Positions 1-11,332 of a stretch of DNA of 44,624 nt are shown here, one piece after another (position 1 is the first letter of the stretch; the number at the start of each line of letters is the position of its first letter). A program made the translations under genes and the position numbers. The notes under the pieces were generated by a model. That model was given only the letters and a program-made list of their open reading frames with translations, was not told the DNA's origin and ran no database searches. The stretch comes from Silene noctiflora (lineage: Eukaryota > Streptophyta > Magnoliopsida > Caryophyllales > Caryophyllaceae), in the NCBI GenBank assembly GCA_009801015.1, contig VHZZ01000002.1, positions 1,080,503-1,125,126 of the forward strand, written 5' to 3'.

Positions 1-445
1 GAACAATTTATTTAAAGACGGAACAATTTATTTTAATAAAATAATACCCGCTTTACTATTTTCGAGTCTGAAGCAGAGTCTTGGAAATCAAAGACTGAAG
101 CTCAGACTCTCAGCTCATACTCACTACATTATCCTGTTTGAACCTCAAAAAGCTACTATGAGCCTCAGACTCTCCCTTCAGACTACCGTTAAACTTAGTC
201 TTATGATTACATTACGTATTTAATTTGACTGGTCAGGTCAAGGTTCAAATTATTCCAGTCGCAAGCCAAATTATTTCATTTTCTCCTCCTGTTCAATTAT
301 ACCCAATTATCAATCACGTGGGCCCCAAATTAGCTTCACCTCAGTTTAATATTCTTCCCATATTTCCTTTTAAAAAATTCACTTGAAAGTAATAAAAATA
401 TGAGTTCAGTAAAACAGTAAACAGTAAACGGTGGGGGCGGCGGGA
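1..445 (+). other. Upstream region of the ABCG transporter gene
   Basis: This stretch lies directly upstream of the ABCG start codon and should hold its promoter and 5' leader. A 13-base direct repeat (gaacaatttattt) occurs at 1-13 and 22-34. Positions 60-200 are full of GAGTCT/AGACTC words and carry GAGTCTTGGAAAT followed by CAAAGACT, which resembles the centre of the foldback element at 32399-32773; it may be a worn copy of that family. No TATA box could be chosen with confidence, although the A/T-rich tract at 385-400 is a candidate. Confidence 0.4.
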
Positions 446-3400
446 ATGTCAAGAAGGTGGAGTGTCGATGACGCAACAGTTTCTGCGTCGGAATCGCGGA
501 GAAGCGGCGGTGTTGACGACGAAGAAGCTTTAATTTGGGCCGCAATTGAGCGGCTTCCGACTTTTGATCGTCTTAGAAGGGCAATTCTACTTCCTACAAC
601 TTCTGATGATGCGGAATTTAGTACCGTTAATTTGCCTAATCAGGTTGATATTGATTGCCTTGGGTTACAAGAAAGAAAGGCTCTTGCTTTAAGGTTGTTT
701 CGTCATGTTGAAGAAAACAATTCCGTGTTCTTGTTCAAACTCAAGGATAGAATTCAAAGGTATGGAGTTGAGTTTGTTAGTTATTCAGTTTTCATATTGT
801 CATCGCCCCGCTGGATATTGGGAATTTCGAAATTTTTAGTTAAAATTTTCGAAATTTTTTCCTTGAATTTTCGCTCCCCTACCCTAACGGGGAATCCTGG
901 CTCCGCTACTGTTAGGTTGATTAGTTACACCCCGGTTGATCATACTTGTTGTGTTAATTAATGCTGTCATAGCCAGGGGCGGATGCAGGAATTTTGTTTT
1001 GGGAGGCACAAAATTTTTTAACCATAATTCCGATATTATTATGAGTTTATTTACGTACTTGTATACAAAAATTTGCTATTTTTAGCTCGTGGGAATGGAA
1101 CTCGGATCTACAAGTTAACAATCCCCTACATTTACCACTACGCTGGTATCATTACATTGCAAACAAAGGGTACTAACTTGTACATATAACTGAAGTTTTT
1201 GGGCCGCGTGATGGCACTTGCCCTCCCTTTCCCTCCCCCAGATCCACCCATGGTCATAGCCCGTATGCAGTGGTGGAACCAGGATAGTTAGTTGGGGGGC
1301 GGAAATTTTAAGGAAGGTGAATTAGTAATGGAATTACAGTAGGTAAACTAGAATAAAAATCGGAATTTTAGCTGAAATTCGGAAATTGTACGTTTGTTTG
1401 AGAGGGAGAAACCTCTGTTAGCCGCCCTAAGCGCGACGAGTTGGGTTAGGTTTTCCAGGTCAAGGCATTCTTGCTTACATCTTGATACGGAATATTTATT
1501 TGTTTTTGTTGGTGTGAATTTTACAAGGGTTGGAATTGATATCCCCACAATTGAAGTGAGGTTTGAGAATCTGAACATTGAGGCTGAAGCTTATGTCGGA
1601 AGTAGAGCATCGCCTACCCTTGTTAATTTCACTGTTAACTTAATAGAGGTGAGCTTCCAACATTTTTTACACTAGTGCTACTAGATATATTAAGCTGATT
1701 GAAAACATGGGGTATTTGCATGTGTGCTCTTAATTGTGTTCTTGGTCTTCGAAAATAATTGTGTGTAGGGGCTTTTGAGTTCGCTGCACATACTCTCAAG
1801 TCGGAAGAAGTCTATCAAGATTTTTCATGATATTAGTGGAATTGTGAGGCCCAAAAGGTTTAATATCTGCAATTTCAGTTTTATTGTGTTAATATTTCAT
1901 ATTTGATTGCGCTATCCATGATCTAGGCGACTGATAGGTGTATTGTTTATGAAACAAATTTGTCAGGCTGACCCTGCTTTTAGGTCCTCCTGGTTGCGGT
2001 AAAACTACATTCCTCTTGGCTTTAGCAGGAAAACTTGATAAAGCACTGAAGGTACAGTTGTAGAACACACATGGAGATTCATTTCATCTTTTACTATTAC
2101 GTGTTATGTGCTAGATTGATTGTTAAGGAGTTTTGAAACTATACTTGGGCATATAAAGGTTTCAGGAAGAGTGACTTACAATGGACATGACATGAATGAG
2201 TTTGTGCCGCAAAGAACAGCAGCTTACATTAGTCAAGATGATGTTCATATTGGAGAAATGACAGTGAGAGAAACTCTGTCTTATTCCGCGAGATTTCAAG
2301 GGGTTGGTTATCTATATGGTCTGTATAATTTGCTCTCCCGTCTCTCTGTTCATAGATAATGGCGCTTCTTGTAATTTAATCCTTACTGTAATGACTGATT
2401 GTAGACATGCTGTCTGAGCTTACTAGAAGAGAGAAAGCGGCTAATATTAAACCTGACCCTGACATTGATCTTTTCATGAAGGTATAGTGTTACACTTTGT
2501 CTATTTCTTGAGCTGAAAGTCTACTCAGTACATGCTAGCAAAATGTACTTGGTGGCTCTATCTCATTTTCCATTTCGTATAGACTTATGAAATGCATGCA
2601 CCATCTTATCAGGCTGCTGTTAGTAAAGGGCAAAGAGAGAATGTTGTGACTGATTATATTTTGAAGGTAGCAATACAATCTGATCTTTCTTGTTGATCCT
2701 TTTTATCCTCAACATCTCTGGTCTCCTACTTCTTTTTCTATATTCTAATTCAGTGCATGATATATCAGCTTTTAGGGCTAGAAATATGTGCAGATACAGT
2801 AGTAGGAAGTGACATGATTCGAGGGATCTCTGGTGGACAAAGGAAGCGTGTGACAACAGGTGAACTCAAGATGATCAGCTATAAATGATACGTTTATTTG
2901 TTTTGGTGTAAATGGAGCCGTATGACAGCTTTGATCCTTATGGGTTTTGATTTCTGTACCACCAATGACTTTACTTTTGCCTGCTAGATTTGCTGATATT
3001 TACTGGTTACAAATGAATTAATGAAGCTAATTTTTGTTACTGTATGCTAGTCCGAGTCCCAGAGGGTGCTCTGTTGACCTTTGCCTAATGTTATCATCCT
3101 CCATTGTAGGTGAAATGCTAGTAGGACCAACAAATGCACTCTTCATGGATGAGATATCGAATGGTTTGGATGCCTCAACAACGTTTCAGATAGTAAACTC
3201 AATTCGTCAAGCAATTCACATCCTTAATGGAACTGCGGTCATCTCCCTCCTTCAGCCAGCACCAGAGACTTACGAGCTCTTTGATGATGTTATTCTAATT
3301 TCAGACGGTTATATTGTATATCAGGGTCCCAAAGAACACATACTTGTGTTTTTTGAGCATATGGGTCTTCGGTGCCCTGAAAGAAAAGGAGTTGCAGATT

Positions 3401-6400
3401 TTTTACAAGAAGTAAGTTCTACATAATAGATTACTGTTTCCAATGCTTTCGGTAAATTAGGGTTATACAGCACCTGATGAATAGATATTTACAGTTTAGG
3501 TCGCTTTAGTTTTGACAGAATGTTTTATTGATGGAACATCTAGTTATAATATACGAAGTAACCATTAAATCATATCTAATGAAGGTGACGTCCAAGAAGG
3601 ATCAAGGACAGTATTGGGTGCGTAAGGATGACCCACACTGTTACATCACTGCTAGAGAGTTTTCGGAGGCATTCCAATCTTTTCATGTTGGGAAAAAGCT
3701 TGGAGATGAGCTGAATACCCCATTTGATAAAAGACTTAGTCATCCAGCTGCTTTAGCAAAGGGAAAATATGGGGCTGCTAGAATGGAAATTCTAAAGGCT
3801 TGCATATCGAGGGAGTTTCTCCTTATGAAGAGGAATTCATTTGTCTTCATTTTTAAACTTTTACAAGTATGTCCCTAACCTGTGTTAATGTGTTTGTTAT
3901 AACTCTGAAACTGTGTTGGGGTTTCTCATATATTTTTTGATATAATTCAGCTCATCATAATGGCTATCATTGGAGTGACTATATTCTTGCGCACCCAAAT
4001 GGACAAGAGAACAGTTTCACCTGGTGGTTCAGTTTATGTAGGCTCATTGTTCTACACGGTTATGATGATCATGTTCAATGGAATGTCAGAGATGTCTATG
4101 ACTTTACTCAAACTTCCAGTGTTCTACAAGCACCGAGATCTCCTCTTTTTTCCATCATGGGCATATGCAATTCCTAGTTGGGTACTTCAGATTCCAATAA
4201 CATTTGTTGAAGTTGGTGCGTGGGTTTTCATCACATATTATGCAATCGGATTTGACCCAGACGTTGGCAGGTATTGCAAAATCTGAGTATTTCTGACTCC
4301 AGAGTCCTGCCCAACTAGTAAAATCCCTATTTTAATTTGCACAGATATTAAAAAGCATAAGAATATGTAGATGAAAATGAAAGTTGGCGAAAGATGTAGG
4401 TCAGAAACTATAATGCAACAAAATAACTTGCAAAAAAGGGGAAAAAGTCAACTCTGAAGTTTATTAATGGACAATCCAAAAGGGGAAAGAAGCTGCTTTA
4501 TGGACCTAGGGAGCATTATTTTATATGTAACCCTTAATACTGACTTCAAGTTTGAAGTTTTTAACTAGTCTAACCCTCCATTTCTCCCCTTGCATTGTAG
4601 GCTGTTCAAACAATACCTTCTATTGATACTTTTAAACCAGATGGCTTCTGCTTTGTTTCGCACGATTGCTGCAGTTGGCAGGACTATGGTTGTTGCAAGT
4701 GTAATAGGCTCTTCTACATTGCTAATCCTCTTTGCATTGAGCGGCTTTATCCTCGCACACAGTAAGAATTAAGCGGCTAACTTGTACTTTTTATATCCCA
4801 TGTATTGTCTCCATTTCTATTTGGTGGCCAATTGTGGCTAGTTTTGACTTTGCGACCAGAAAACGAGACTGATGATTTAAGTTTCTCCTGATGCAAACAG
4901 GGGACATGAAAAAATGGTGGATATGGGGTTTTTGGTCATCTCCAATGATGTATGCTCAGAATGCTATTGCTGCGAATGAATTTCTTGGAAAGAGTTGGAG
5001 CTATGTAAGTTAGTGGAGTTTGTGTAGAATAGTGTTGTTATGCCATACTCTCTTATTTTCCTTTGAAATATACTTGTTAAAATTTATTCCTCCATTTCAT
5101 AGATTCCTCCAGGCAGTAATGAAACAATAGGAGTACAAGTTATGAAGCACCGATCATTCTTTCCACACTCTTACTGGTATTGGATTGGAGTAGGGGCGTT
5201 ACTCGGATTCGTGCTCCTATTCAACATTCTATACATTCTATCTCTTACATTTCTAAGCCGTTAGTACCTCATTTCCTATACTTGAATATTAGTGTGTTCA
5301 AACTTCATTGTGCTGACACGGTAAACTGATTTGCAGCGTTTGATAGTACTCGAGCAGTAATTCTTGATGGAGGTGATACAGGTAACAAGAAGCGCATTTT
5401 GGAGTTAACTAACCAAGGTGTTCCCCTTGATGGTGGAGGAAGATCGGCAGGTAACATTTTCTCATTTTTAAACTTTTCTAATCATTTGCTATTTTTGCAC
5501 AAAGTACTCGATAGTGAATGCAAAAATGTATACACAAGGCGGTCTAGCCGTCTAGCACAAAAACTTTATGTGAGACTGCTCATTTATCCACTAATTATCG
5601 AAGAGTACATCTAATTCAATGTGTATTAATGCTGTCTCACAATTTTTGTATGTGAGAATTGCAGAAAAAAAAAATTGAATGTGAGAGACCGAGATCCTCT
5701 TGGGAGATTAACTGAAGTGTTTGTTGGTGTCATCTAACAGATGCAAAACAAGGAGAGAGTATTGTTGCAGGCTTTGCAGCTGCACCTCAGTATCATAGAG
5801 GGATGGTTCTTCCTTTTGAACCTCACTGCATTACTTTTGAGGACATCGTATATTCCGTAGACATGCCACAGGTATAGCAATTAAGAGTGTACATGTTTAA
5901 AAAAGCTGTTTTGAAATGTTTTAGTTGTGGTTTAGATACATATTCAGTAAATTTTGATGGAGACGTGGTACAAAACGTACAACTTGATTGATATTCTGAT
6001 CGAGATGTGTTAATCAAGTAACAATTTAAGGTTAAACCTGCAGGAAATGAAAAAACAAGGTGCTGCTGAAGATAGATTAACACTTCTGAAAGGAATAAGC
6101 GGAGCTTTCAGACCTGGTGTTCTTACTGCTCTTATGGGTGTCAGTGGGGCTGGTAAAACCACCATGATGGATGTTTTAGCTGGGAGAAAAACTATTGGTT
6201 ACATAGAAGGAGACATTCGAATATCTGGCTACCCAAAGAAACACGCAACTTTTGCTCGCATTTGTGGATACTGTGAGCAAGATGATATTCACTCTCCATA
6301 TGTCTCCGTCTATGAATCATTGCTTTTCTCGGCCTGGCTTCGGTTATCACCAGATATTGACATCAAGACTAGGCAGGTTTGGAATTCATACTTAACTATT

Positions 6401-9222
6401 ATTAAGGTTCAATTAAATACATATATTTGTGGGTAAATGGAGTGTGGCCTGTTTGAGAGCTTGTGGAAGTTCAAAGGTCTAATATACTTGGCAATAACTA
6501 TAAGAATTGATCGCATCTCAACTGGCGTGCATAATTCTGAAGTGTAGCTCTTATTTTCTGGAATATATCATTGTAGATGTTTGTTGAGGAGGTAATGGAG
6601 CTCGTTGAGTTAACCTCTTTAAGAGAAGCACTCGTGGGGCTTCCAGGTGTGAGCGGCTTATCTACTGAGCAACGTAAAAGACTTACCATTGCGGTAGAGC
6701 TAGTGGCAAACCCCTCAATCATATTCATGGATGAGCCAACCTCAGGTCTTGATGCAAGAGCTGCTGCTATTGTGATGAGAACAGTTAGAAACACAGTTGA
6801 CACTGGCCGAACTGTCGTTTGCACCATTCACCAGCCCAGCATCGACATTTTTGAAGCATTTGATGAGGTAAAAGTGTAAAACTGTTAAATAGATGAACCA
6901 AACAACGAATACACTTTCAATGAGCTAATACGAATTTAATTGAAATGCAGCTGCTCTTGCTTAAACGAGGAGGAGAAGAAATATATGTTGGTCCCCTCGG
7001 ACAATTCTCATGTCATCTTATTCAGTATTTTGAGGTGAAGATTATACTTGACTTTATTAAACCAACATTAGATTTTGACCTCTGATGTTTAACCGTGAAC
7101 TTTTGTTTTGGTATCTTATAGGCTATTCCAGGTGTGAAAAAGGTCAAAGACGGATGCAATCCGGCTACTTGGATGCTCGAAATTTCAACGAATGCACAAG
7201 AAATGGCCTTAGGGATTGATTTTACTGAAATTTACAGAAACTCCACCTTATTTGAGTGAGCAAGCATCTTCCAAAAAAAGAGTTATGGTTATCCATAAAT
7301 GTATAATACTGTGTATCATGTTGTACATTTTGCATTTTTGTAGGAGTAACAAGAGACTAATTCGAGAGTTGGCAACGCCTCAAGCTGGTTCACAAGAGCT
7401 GTCCTTTGCCACCCAATATGCAAAACCTTTTAAAATTCAGGTCATGGCCTGCTTATGGAAACAACATTGTTCGTACTGGCGCAATCCTCATTATAATGCA
7501 GTGAGACTTTTGTTCACAACAGGGATTGCTGTTATGTTTGGCTCAATGTTTTGGGACCTTGGAAAGAATACGTAAGATTCTCATAATAAAAAGAATAAAG
7601 ATTATGCAACATGTATGGATGTATATTCAAATTCAAATCACCTAACACTGTACTTATGGATTCTCCTGTTATCTTACTACAGGAGTGATTCACAAGATTT
7701 GTTTAATGCCATGGGTTCTATGTATGCTGCCTGTTTATTTCTTGGGGTAGAAAACGCATCTTCGATCAGGCCAGTAATTGGCGTTGAAAGAACAGTCTTC
7801 TATAGAGAAAAAGCAGCAGGACTGTACTCGGCGTTGCCATATGCACTGGCACAGGTACATAACCTTTTTTCAGTTTTCTTTAAGTTGGATATCAATCACA
7901 GAGCAAACGTAGATAGAGTGAGAGACTATAGCTGAATTCTACAAAACTACAAAGCATTACTAGTTAGCACAAAAAATTTGGATGAAGGTTGAGGACACGT
8001 AATTTTCATTGTGTATAAAGAGCGATAGAATTGCAGGTTTGATATTTATAGGCTACAATTCCAGGTTATGAGTAGCATCCCTCAATGACTTCATCAACTA
8101 GTTTTGCTGATATATGCAATTAAAGTTGCTTTTTGTCGATCCCTCTTATCGTTCTATCAATGGGAGTGTCTTTGAAGCCTGGGCTACAGCTGTCGTTTGG
8201 TCTTAAACCTTAACTGCCTGTTTTACAGTTTGATTCCAGGTGATCATTCACTAATGATTTTCTTATCTGTTTATTTCAGGCTTTTATCGAGATACCATAT
8301 GTGTTGATTCAAGCAATAGTTTATGGCGTAATAGTCTATGCAATGGTAGGATTTGAATGGAGCATTGTGAAATTCTTGTGGTACATATACTTCATGTTCT
8401 TCACCTTCCTGTACTTCACCTACTATGGAATGATGACTGTGGCAGTCACTCCAAACCATCACATTGCCAACATTGTTGCTTCCGCTTTTTACGCCCTGTG
8501 GAACATCTTCTCCGGTTTCATCATCCCTATAACAGTATGTCCCTTTTCTATTCTTTAGCCTACAACACTTTTGGGTAAGATGATCCTGCAATCGGATGAG
8601 GTGAGTATTTCGGGTTTTAGGGATACTTTTTGACCTTCCAAAAGGTTAAAAACTCGCCCCAAACCCTATTGTAAGATCATTTTACCCTATATTTTCGCCT
8701 TTGATATAAGCATGGTTTTAAATCTCGGTCTGAGACTTGATCTCTGAATTGGTCGCCACTATTAGTGTTGTACCACAAAGCAACCAATATAGCCTCAAAT
8801 TGCGATTGCCATAAAGTTTAAACTTTAAACCTTTATAACTTGATCATGATGCACCGTCACAGGGCAGATTTAATACCGTATACACAAGTATGCGCGATTA
8901 TTTTTAAGGTAATGCTTATATTTCTCACTGCATCTTTGATCTTAATTGCTTATCACAGAGAATACCCATCTGGTGGAGATGGTATTACTGGACATCCCCC
9001 TTAGCATGGACATTATACGGACTAGTCACCTCACAATTTGGAGATTTGACGAATAAGCTATCGGATCAAAACGGGCAAACAGTTGAAGAATACCTAGAAG
9101 ATTACTTCGGTTTCAAGCACGACTTGTTAGGGGTCGTAGCTGCTGTAATTGCTGGTTTTGCGGTCTTATTTGTGCTTACTTTCGCCCTATCCATTAAGGT
9201 TTTCAACTATCAAAAACGATGA
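446..9222 (+). CDS. Full-size ABC transporter, subfamily G (pleiotropic drug resistance, PDR type)
   Basis: A plasma-membrane type exporter of the NBD-TMD-NBD-TMD PDR family, which moves hydrophobic metabolites, hormones or drugs using ATP. I reconstruct 24 exons that all join in frame and give 1440 aa, the usual PDR length: 446-759, 1528-1648, 1769-1857, 1967-2051, 2159-2318, 2405-2481, 2613-2666, 2769-2859, 3110-3411, 3585-3866, 3951-4270, 4601-4761, 4901-5004, 5103-5259, 5337-5450, 5741-5871, 6044-6376, 6577-6867, 6951-7034, 7122-7255, 7344-7571, 7683-7854, 8280-8534, 8959-9222. NBD1 has Walker [10 protein letters not shown] (about 180-188), signature ISGGQRKR (about 320) and Walker B ALFMDE (about 340). 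NBD2 has GVSGAGKTT (about 886), the PDR-type signature LSTEQRKR (about 993) and [13 protein letters not shown] (about 1013). Two membrane blocks follow the NBDs, and the protein ends FNYQKR. The exon 5 donor was set at 2319 because it restores the conserved spacing before DMLSEL. The substrate cannot be told from sequence. Intron 1 holds a hAT MITE. Confidence 0.95.
974..1252. mobile_element. hAT-type MITE in intron 1 of the ABCG gene
   Basis: A 279-bp non-autonomous element flanked by a perfect 8-bp direct repeat, gtcatagc, at 966-973 and 1253-1260. An 8-bp duplication is the mark of hAT transposition. The ends are imperfect inverted repeats: CAGGGGCGGAT on the left, and the complement of the right end reads CATGGGTGGATC. 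No coding capacity is visible. It sits inside the first intron, well away from both splice sites. Confidence 0.8.
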
Positions 9223-9374
9223 TGGTCGATTGTTCGTCTATAGAATTGTACAAATGTACATAATTACGTGCAAATTTTGCAAAATTTAGCGAGTAATATT
9301 ACTTCCTTTTGGTTATATTTTCTCTTATAGTACAACGTATAACGGTTTTACGGGGCAATCAATGAACGGTCTTA
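9223..9374 (+). other. Probable 3' UTR and end of the ABCG transcription unit
   Basis: The sequence after the TGA stop is A/T-rich and carries no open frame. It probably holds the 3' UTR. The Tourist-like elements begin at 9375, so the transcript may end inside or just before them. Confidence 0.4.
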
Positions 9375-9809
9375 GGCTCTGTTTGGCAGTGCACTTCAGG
9401 TACCTGATTTGCCTGAAGTAGCTTTTTTTGTCAAACAAATCAGGTACCTTATTTCTTTTGAAGTGTTTGGCAACAACCTTTTTTGATTAAAAAAGGTACC
9501 TGAAATGAAATGCTACTACTTCATGTAGCATTTCACATTTCAGGTACCTGATTGTATTTTACATACCATTTTTAGCCCTCAATATAAATAATAACAATAA
9601 TAAATATGTCCTTTTACGTCATTTGACCATATATCAGCTACGTTTTCAGTTAGTTTGCCAAACAATTTTAATAAAAATCAGCTACCTTATCAGTTCTTAA
9701 TTTTCAGCTACCTTTTCAGTTACCTTTTCAGGTTTCAGTCACCTTTTCTGATTTCAGCTACCTTTTCAGTTTTCAGGTACCTTTTCAGTCAATTTTGCCA
9801 AACGGAGCC
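9375..9809. mobile_element. Tourist/PIF-Harbinger-like MITE, copy 1
   Basis: A 435-bp element that starts GGCTCTGTTTGGCA and ends TTTTGCCAAACGGAGCC, a clear terminal inverted repeat. It is flanked by TTA at 9372-9374 and 9810-9812, the duplication typical of Harbinger/Tourist elements. The interior is rich in CAGGTACCTG, CAGCTACCTT and TTTTCAG words repeated on both strands. No transposase is visible. Confidence 0.85.
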
Positions 9810-9812
9810 TTA

Positions 9813-10224
9813 GGCTCGGTTTGGCAAGTCATTTCAGGTACCTGATTTGGTCAAAGTAGCTTATTTGACCAAAATTTCAGGTACCTTATTTTTTTTTAAC
9901 CGTTTGGCAAGTAGCTTATTTTAACCAAATAAGCTACCTGGAATGAAATGCTACCTAGAGTAGCATTTGAGATTTCATGTAGCTGATTTAGTTTGATTTT
10001 CCTTTTTTACCCTTTAAATCTATATTACTAAATAATTATCATATCCTTTTACGTAATTTCATCAAAATCAGTTACCTTTTCAGTTAGTTTGCCAAACATT
10101 TTTTTATATAATCAACTACCTTATCAGTTCCTAATTTTCAGCTACCTTATCAGTTAGCTTTTCAGGTTTCAGTTACCTTTTCAGGTTTCAGCTACCTTTT
10201 CAGTTAGTTTTGCCAAACAGAGCC
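9813..10224. mobile_element. Tourist/PIF-Harbinger-like MITE, copy 2
   Basis: A 412-bp sister of the preceding element, starting GGCTCGGTTTGGCA and ending TTTTGCCAAACAGAGCC, with TTA at 9810-9812 and 10225-10227. Both copies lie in the same orientation and share the middle TTA. The interior repeats of the CAGGTACCTG type are shared but the two copies have diverged, so this is not a fresh duplication. Confidence 0.85.
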
Positions 10225-10227
10225 TTA

Positions 10228-10744
10228 CAGGATAATCACTAAACGACTAAAGTGAGACTTGGTTACATGTTAAATGTTGCAACATTGACTTAGAACAGGT
10301 CAAGACAAGCACAGTTGTCCTTAATATTTTGAACAACAATCTGACGTCCTACAACACGCCACCCAATACAATACCAGTCCATGTTTTCCTCACCTACCAT
10401 CTTTGGCCGACGTGCTCCACCACCTATCATACTCATATTACCTTTTAGCCTACAATAAGGCTTGCTTATCCGTTTTAAGCATAAACGGGTTAAATTACAC
10501 CCAATTTGTATAGTTGAGATAATTTTTTGCTATTCTCAATGCATTATATTTTTATCATATATATGAAATTTGTCTTAAATTTAAGACGGATATATCCGTC
10601 TCAAATGAGAATTTGTGTTTAACATATAGGTTCACTGTTAATATCTTACTTAAAACCACCTTTAACTTTAGTTACAGTCACTATACCAGTATTCAATGAA
10701 ACTTAATCCATATAGACAATTTCAAATGAGAATACATTGTTAAA
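10228..10744. other. Intergenic stretch with a dispersed ATCCGT/ACGGGT repeat
   Basis: No gene is visible. At 10465-10520 the words TATCCGTTTTAAG and ACGGGTTAAAT occur, and at 10570-10600 the palindrome GACGGATATATCCGTC. The same word set recurs at about 22942-23000 and 23160-23200, so this is a small dispersed repeat of unknown class. Confidence 0.5.
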
Positions 10745-11319
10745 TCCCCCTTACTATTAGGGGAATAACAAATTTTAATGGTTTTCCCTCTAAAAGGAAT
10801 CTGGCTAAATAAGGAAACAAGACTCTATTTTTATTAAATTATTATCTTTTAATTAAGCTATAATCTTTATTCTTTTTTTAACTAAATAATAATCTTTTAA
10901 TTGAAATTAAACAAAACTAGTATAAATTTAAAATCCGTATATGAAAAACCAATAAATTGATATTATTAGTTTCGTAAAAAAAGAAAAAAGAAAAAGAAAA
11001 AACTTACCATGTATTCGTATAAAAAAATTATGAAAAAATTATGAACCGATAATATTAATTCCATGACAAAAAAGTCTTTAAAATTATTTAAGAAAATTTA
11101 TAAATTGAAATCATTACTTTTGTGGTAAAATATTTCATTAAAATACACATTTCAGGACTTTACTCAATTCCTTCTTTTAATTAGTTTTCCATTTCAATTG
11201 TTTATCCTCATATTAAAATATGAAAAATTAATAATATGCCAATGTTAAATCTATAAATAATACATTATAAACTAAAAGATCTAAAAATACCGCGCATGCA
11301 TGCGCGGGATGCATACTAG
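10745..11319 (+). mobile_element. Non-autonomous Helitron (copy 1)
   Basis: A 575-bp element beginning TCCCCCTTACTATTAG and ending with the perfect 18-bp palindrome CCGCGCATGCATGCGCGG (11290-11307), followed eight bases later by CTAG. It lies between A (10744) and T (11320), the Helitron insertion rule, with no target duplication. The 5' end matches the 5' end of the reverse-strand copy at 43346-43782. The interior is A/T-rich with no Rep/helicase. Confidence 0.85.
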
Positions 11320-11332
11320 TTATTGCTTACAT

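Noticed and set aside
336-545. Minus-strand open frame overlapping the start of the ABCG gene
   Set aside because: It is antisense to a well-supported first exon, is low-complexity, and has no recognisable domain.
2307-2318. Exon 5 of the ABCG gene ending at 2306
   Set aside because: A GT is present there, but the later donor at 2319 keeps the conserved residue spacing before DMLSEL, and both are in frame.
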